DNA from: Deltaproteobacteria bacterium
GTDB lineage: Bacteria; Desulfobacterota; DSM-4660; Desulfatiglandales; Desulfatiglandaceae
Direction: 5' to 3'
Length of the DNA stretch: 14,609 bases
NCBI GenBank assembly: GCA_019307645.1
Contig: JAFDJF010000015.1
Location: 1-14,609 of the forward strand
Position numbers and translations under genes: made by a program
Notes under the pieces: generated by a model
Databases searched by the model: none
Told to the model about the DNA's origin: nothing
The model's input: the letters and a program-made list of their open reading frames with translations, nothing else
In this document: positions 14,229 to 14,609 of the stretch, piece after piece
Layout: every line of letters begins with the position of its first letter
Numbering within the stretch: the first letter of the stretch is position 1

Positions 14229-14251
14229 GTTCCCTTTCAAGACCCGGGAAC
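14229..14251. other. Inverted repeat upstream of cheA
   Basis: GTTCCC (14229-14234) and GGGAAC (14246-14251) form a perfect 6-bp stem with an 11-base loop, about 22 bases before the chosen cheA ATG. It could be a weak attenuator or regulatory hairpin between flgN and cheA. The rest of the 121-base gap shows nothing clear. Confidence 0.25.
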
Positions 14252-14328
14252 TGTCATTTCAACCACAATCTTCAGGACCAACGCGTCTCAGAGGGCGGAG
14301 GAGCTGGGGTTTTCTTGAAGGCGTTCTG

Positions 14329-14609
14329 TCAAATTTCACCAGAAAAAACCCTCCCGTGTTTGTCGTTGTTCTGAATTTTTCCGCTACGATAATAAATTGC
14401 ATTGGAAGCTATCAGGTTGTTCAGCAAAACCATAGACACTTTAACCAGATCTACAGAGTGTGTCAGCAGGGATCTATTGCTGTCATTTGCTTCACGAACT
14501 TTTTTCGTGAGAGACAACAGATTTGCGCGGCTGGCTTTCAACCGGTTGGAGTAAGGCTCTTCCGTAAATTCAAATAATTTTTCCAGTGTCAGGTCTTGAA
14601 CCGGACATT
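14329..14609 (-). CDS. flgN: FlgN-like flagellar export chaperone, C-terminal part (runs off right edge)
   Basis: About 92 codons before the stop at 14329 are in frame to the window edge; the start is outside. The visible protein (PVQDLTLEKLFEF, then LKASRANLLSLTKKVREAND and SNRSLLTHSVDLVKVSMVLL) is a long amphipathic helix with the pattern seen at the end of FlgN, where a NxxLLxxSLxxV helix is followed by a disordered tail (here IYYRSGKIQNNDKHGR). FlgN binds FlgK and FlgL and escorts them to the export gate. Its presence in a run that later contains flgK and flgL supports the call, although six chemotaxis genes and an HDOD gene lie between. Confidence 0.75.
   Translation of the reverse strand, partial: CPVQDLTLEKLFEFTEEPYSNRLKASRANLLSLTKKVREANDSNRSLLTHSVDLVKVSMVLLNNLIASNAIYYRSGKIQNNDKHGRVFSGEI

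Noticed and set aside
14208..14240. N-terminal extension of cheA from a TTG
   Set aside because: The TTG lies in the loop of a small hairpin and has no convincing ribosome-binding site; the ATG at 14207 is the simpler choice.

Overview
The window looks like chromosomal DNA of a flagellated deltaproteobacterium (Desulfobacterota; a Desulfobacterales-like sulfate reducer is my best guess). This rests on gene content and protein style: an FeoB-like transporter with a DtxR-FeoA fusion, a chemotaxis cluster with CheD, CheX and HDOD genes, a double-Hpt CheA, and long palindromic intergenic repeats. It is inference; no species can be named from the sequence alone.

Left part (1-4089), metals. At the left edge, on the minus strand, is the start of a gene that looks like a ParB-type nuclease-domain protein. 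A 146-bp hairpin element separates it from a DtxR-family regulator fused to a C-terminal FeoA domain. Upstream of that, across a second hairpin element, is an FeoB-like ferrous iron transporter. Its first 29 codons lie in another frame, joined to the rest through a run of five G/C pairs, so it is a frameshifted gene or a sequencing error. It is divergent from a second DtxR/MntR-family regulator on the plus strand, and the shared intergenic region holds an inverted repeat that could be the operator. A small cysteine-containing protein gene follows that regulator.

Middle and right part (4122-14609), motility. All genes are on the minus strand, transcribed right to left: flgN (partial), cheA, cheR, cheD, an HDOD gene, cheY, cheX, cheB, flgK, flgL, and a small exported repeat protein. 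Most junctions are short or overlapping, as expected for one operon. CheA autophosphorylates and feeds CheY and CheB. CheR, CheB and CheD modify receptors, and CheX is the likely CheY-P phosphatase. FlgN is the export chaperone for FlgK and FlgL, the hook-filament junction proteins. Neither cheW nor a receptor gene is present here.

The least ordinary features are three unrelated long palindromic elements (169-314, 1013-1156, 4122-4305) plus a short solo copy of the third (about 11437-11481). Each lies at the stop codon of a minus-strand gene. Also notable are the CheA linker, which carries RIGDILV repeats resembling the c-di-GMP-binding MshEN motif, and the chemotaxis set lodged between flgN and flgKL. 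I see no rRNA, tRNA, CRISPR array or intact transposase gene.
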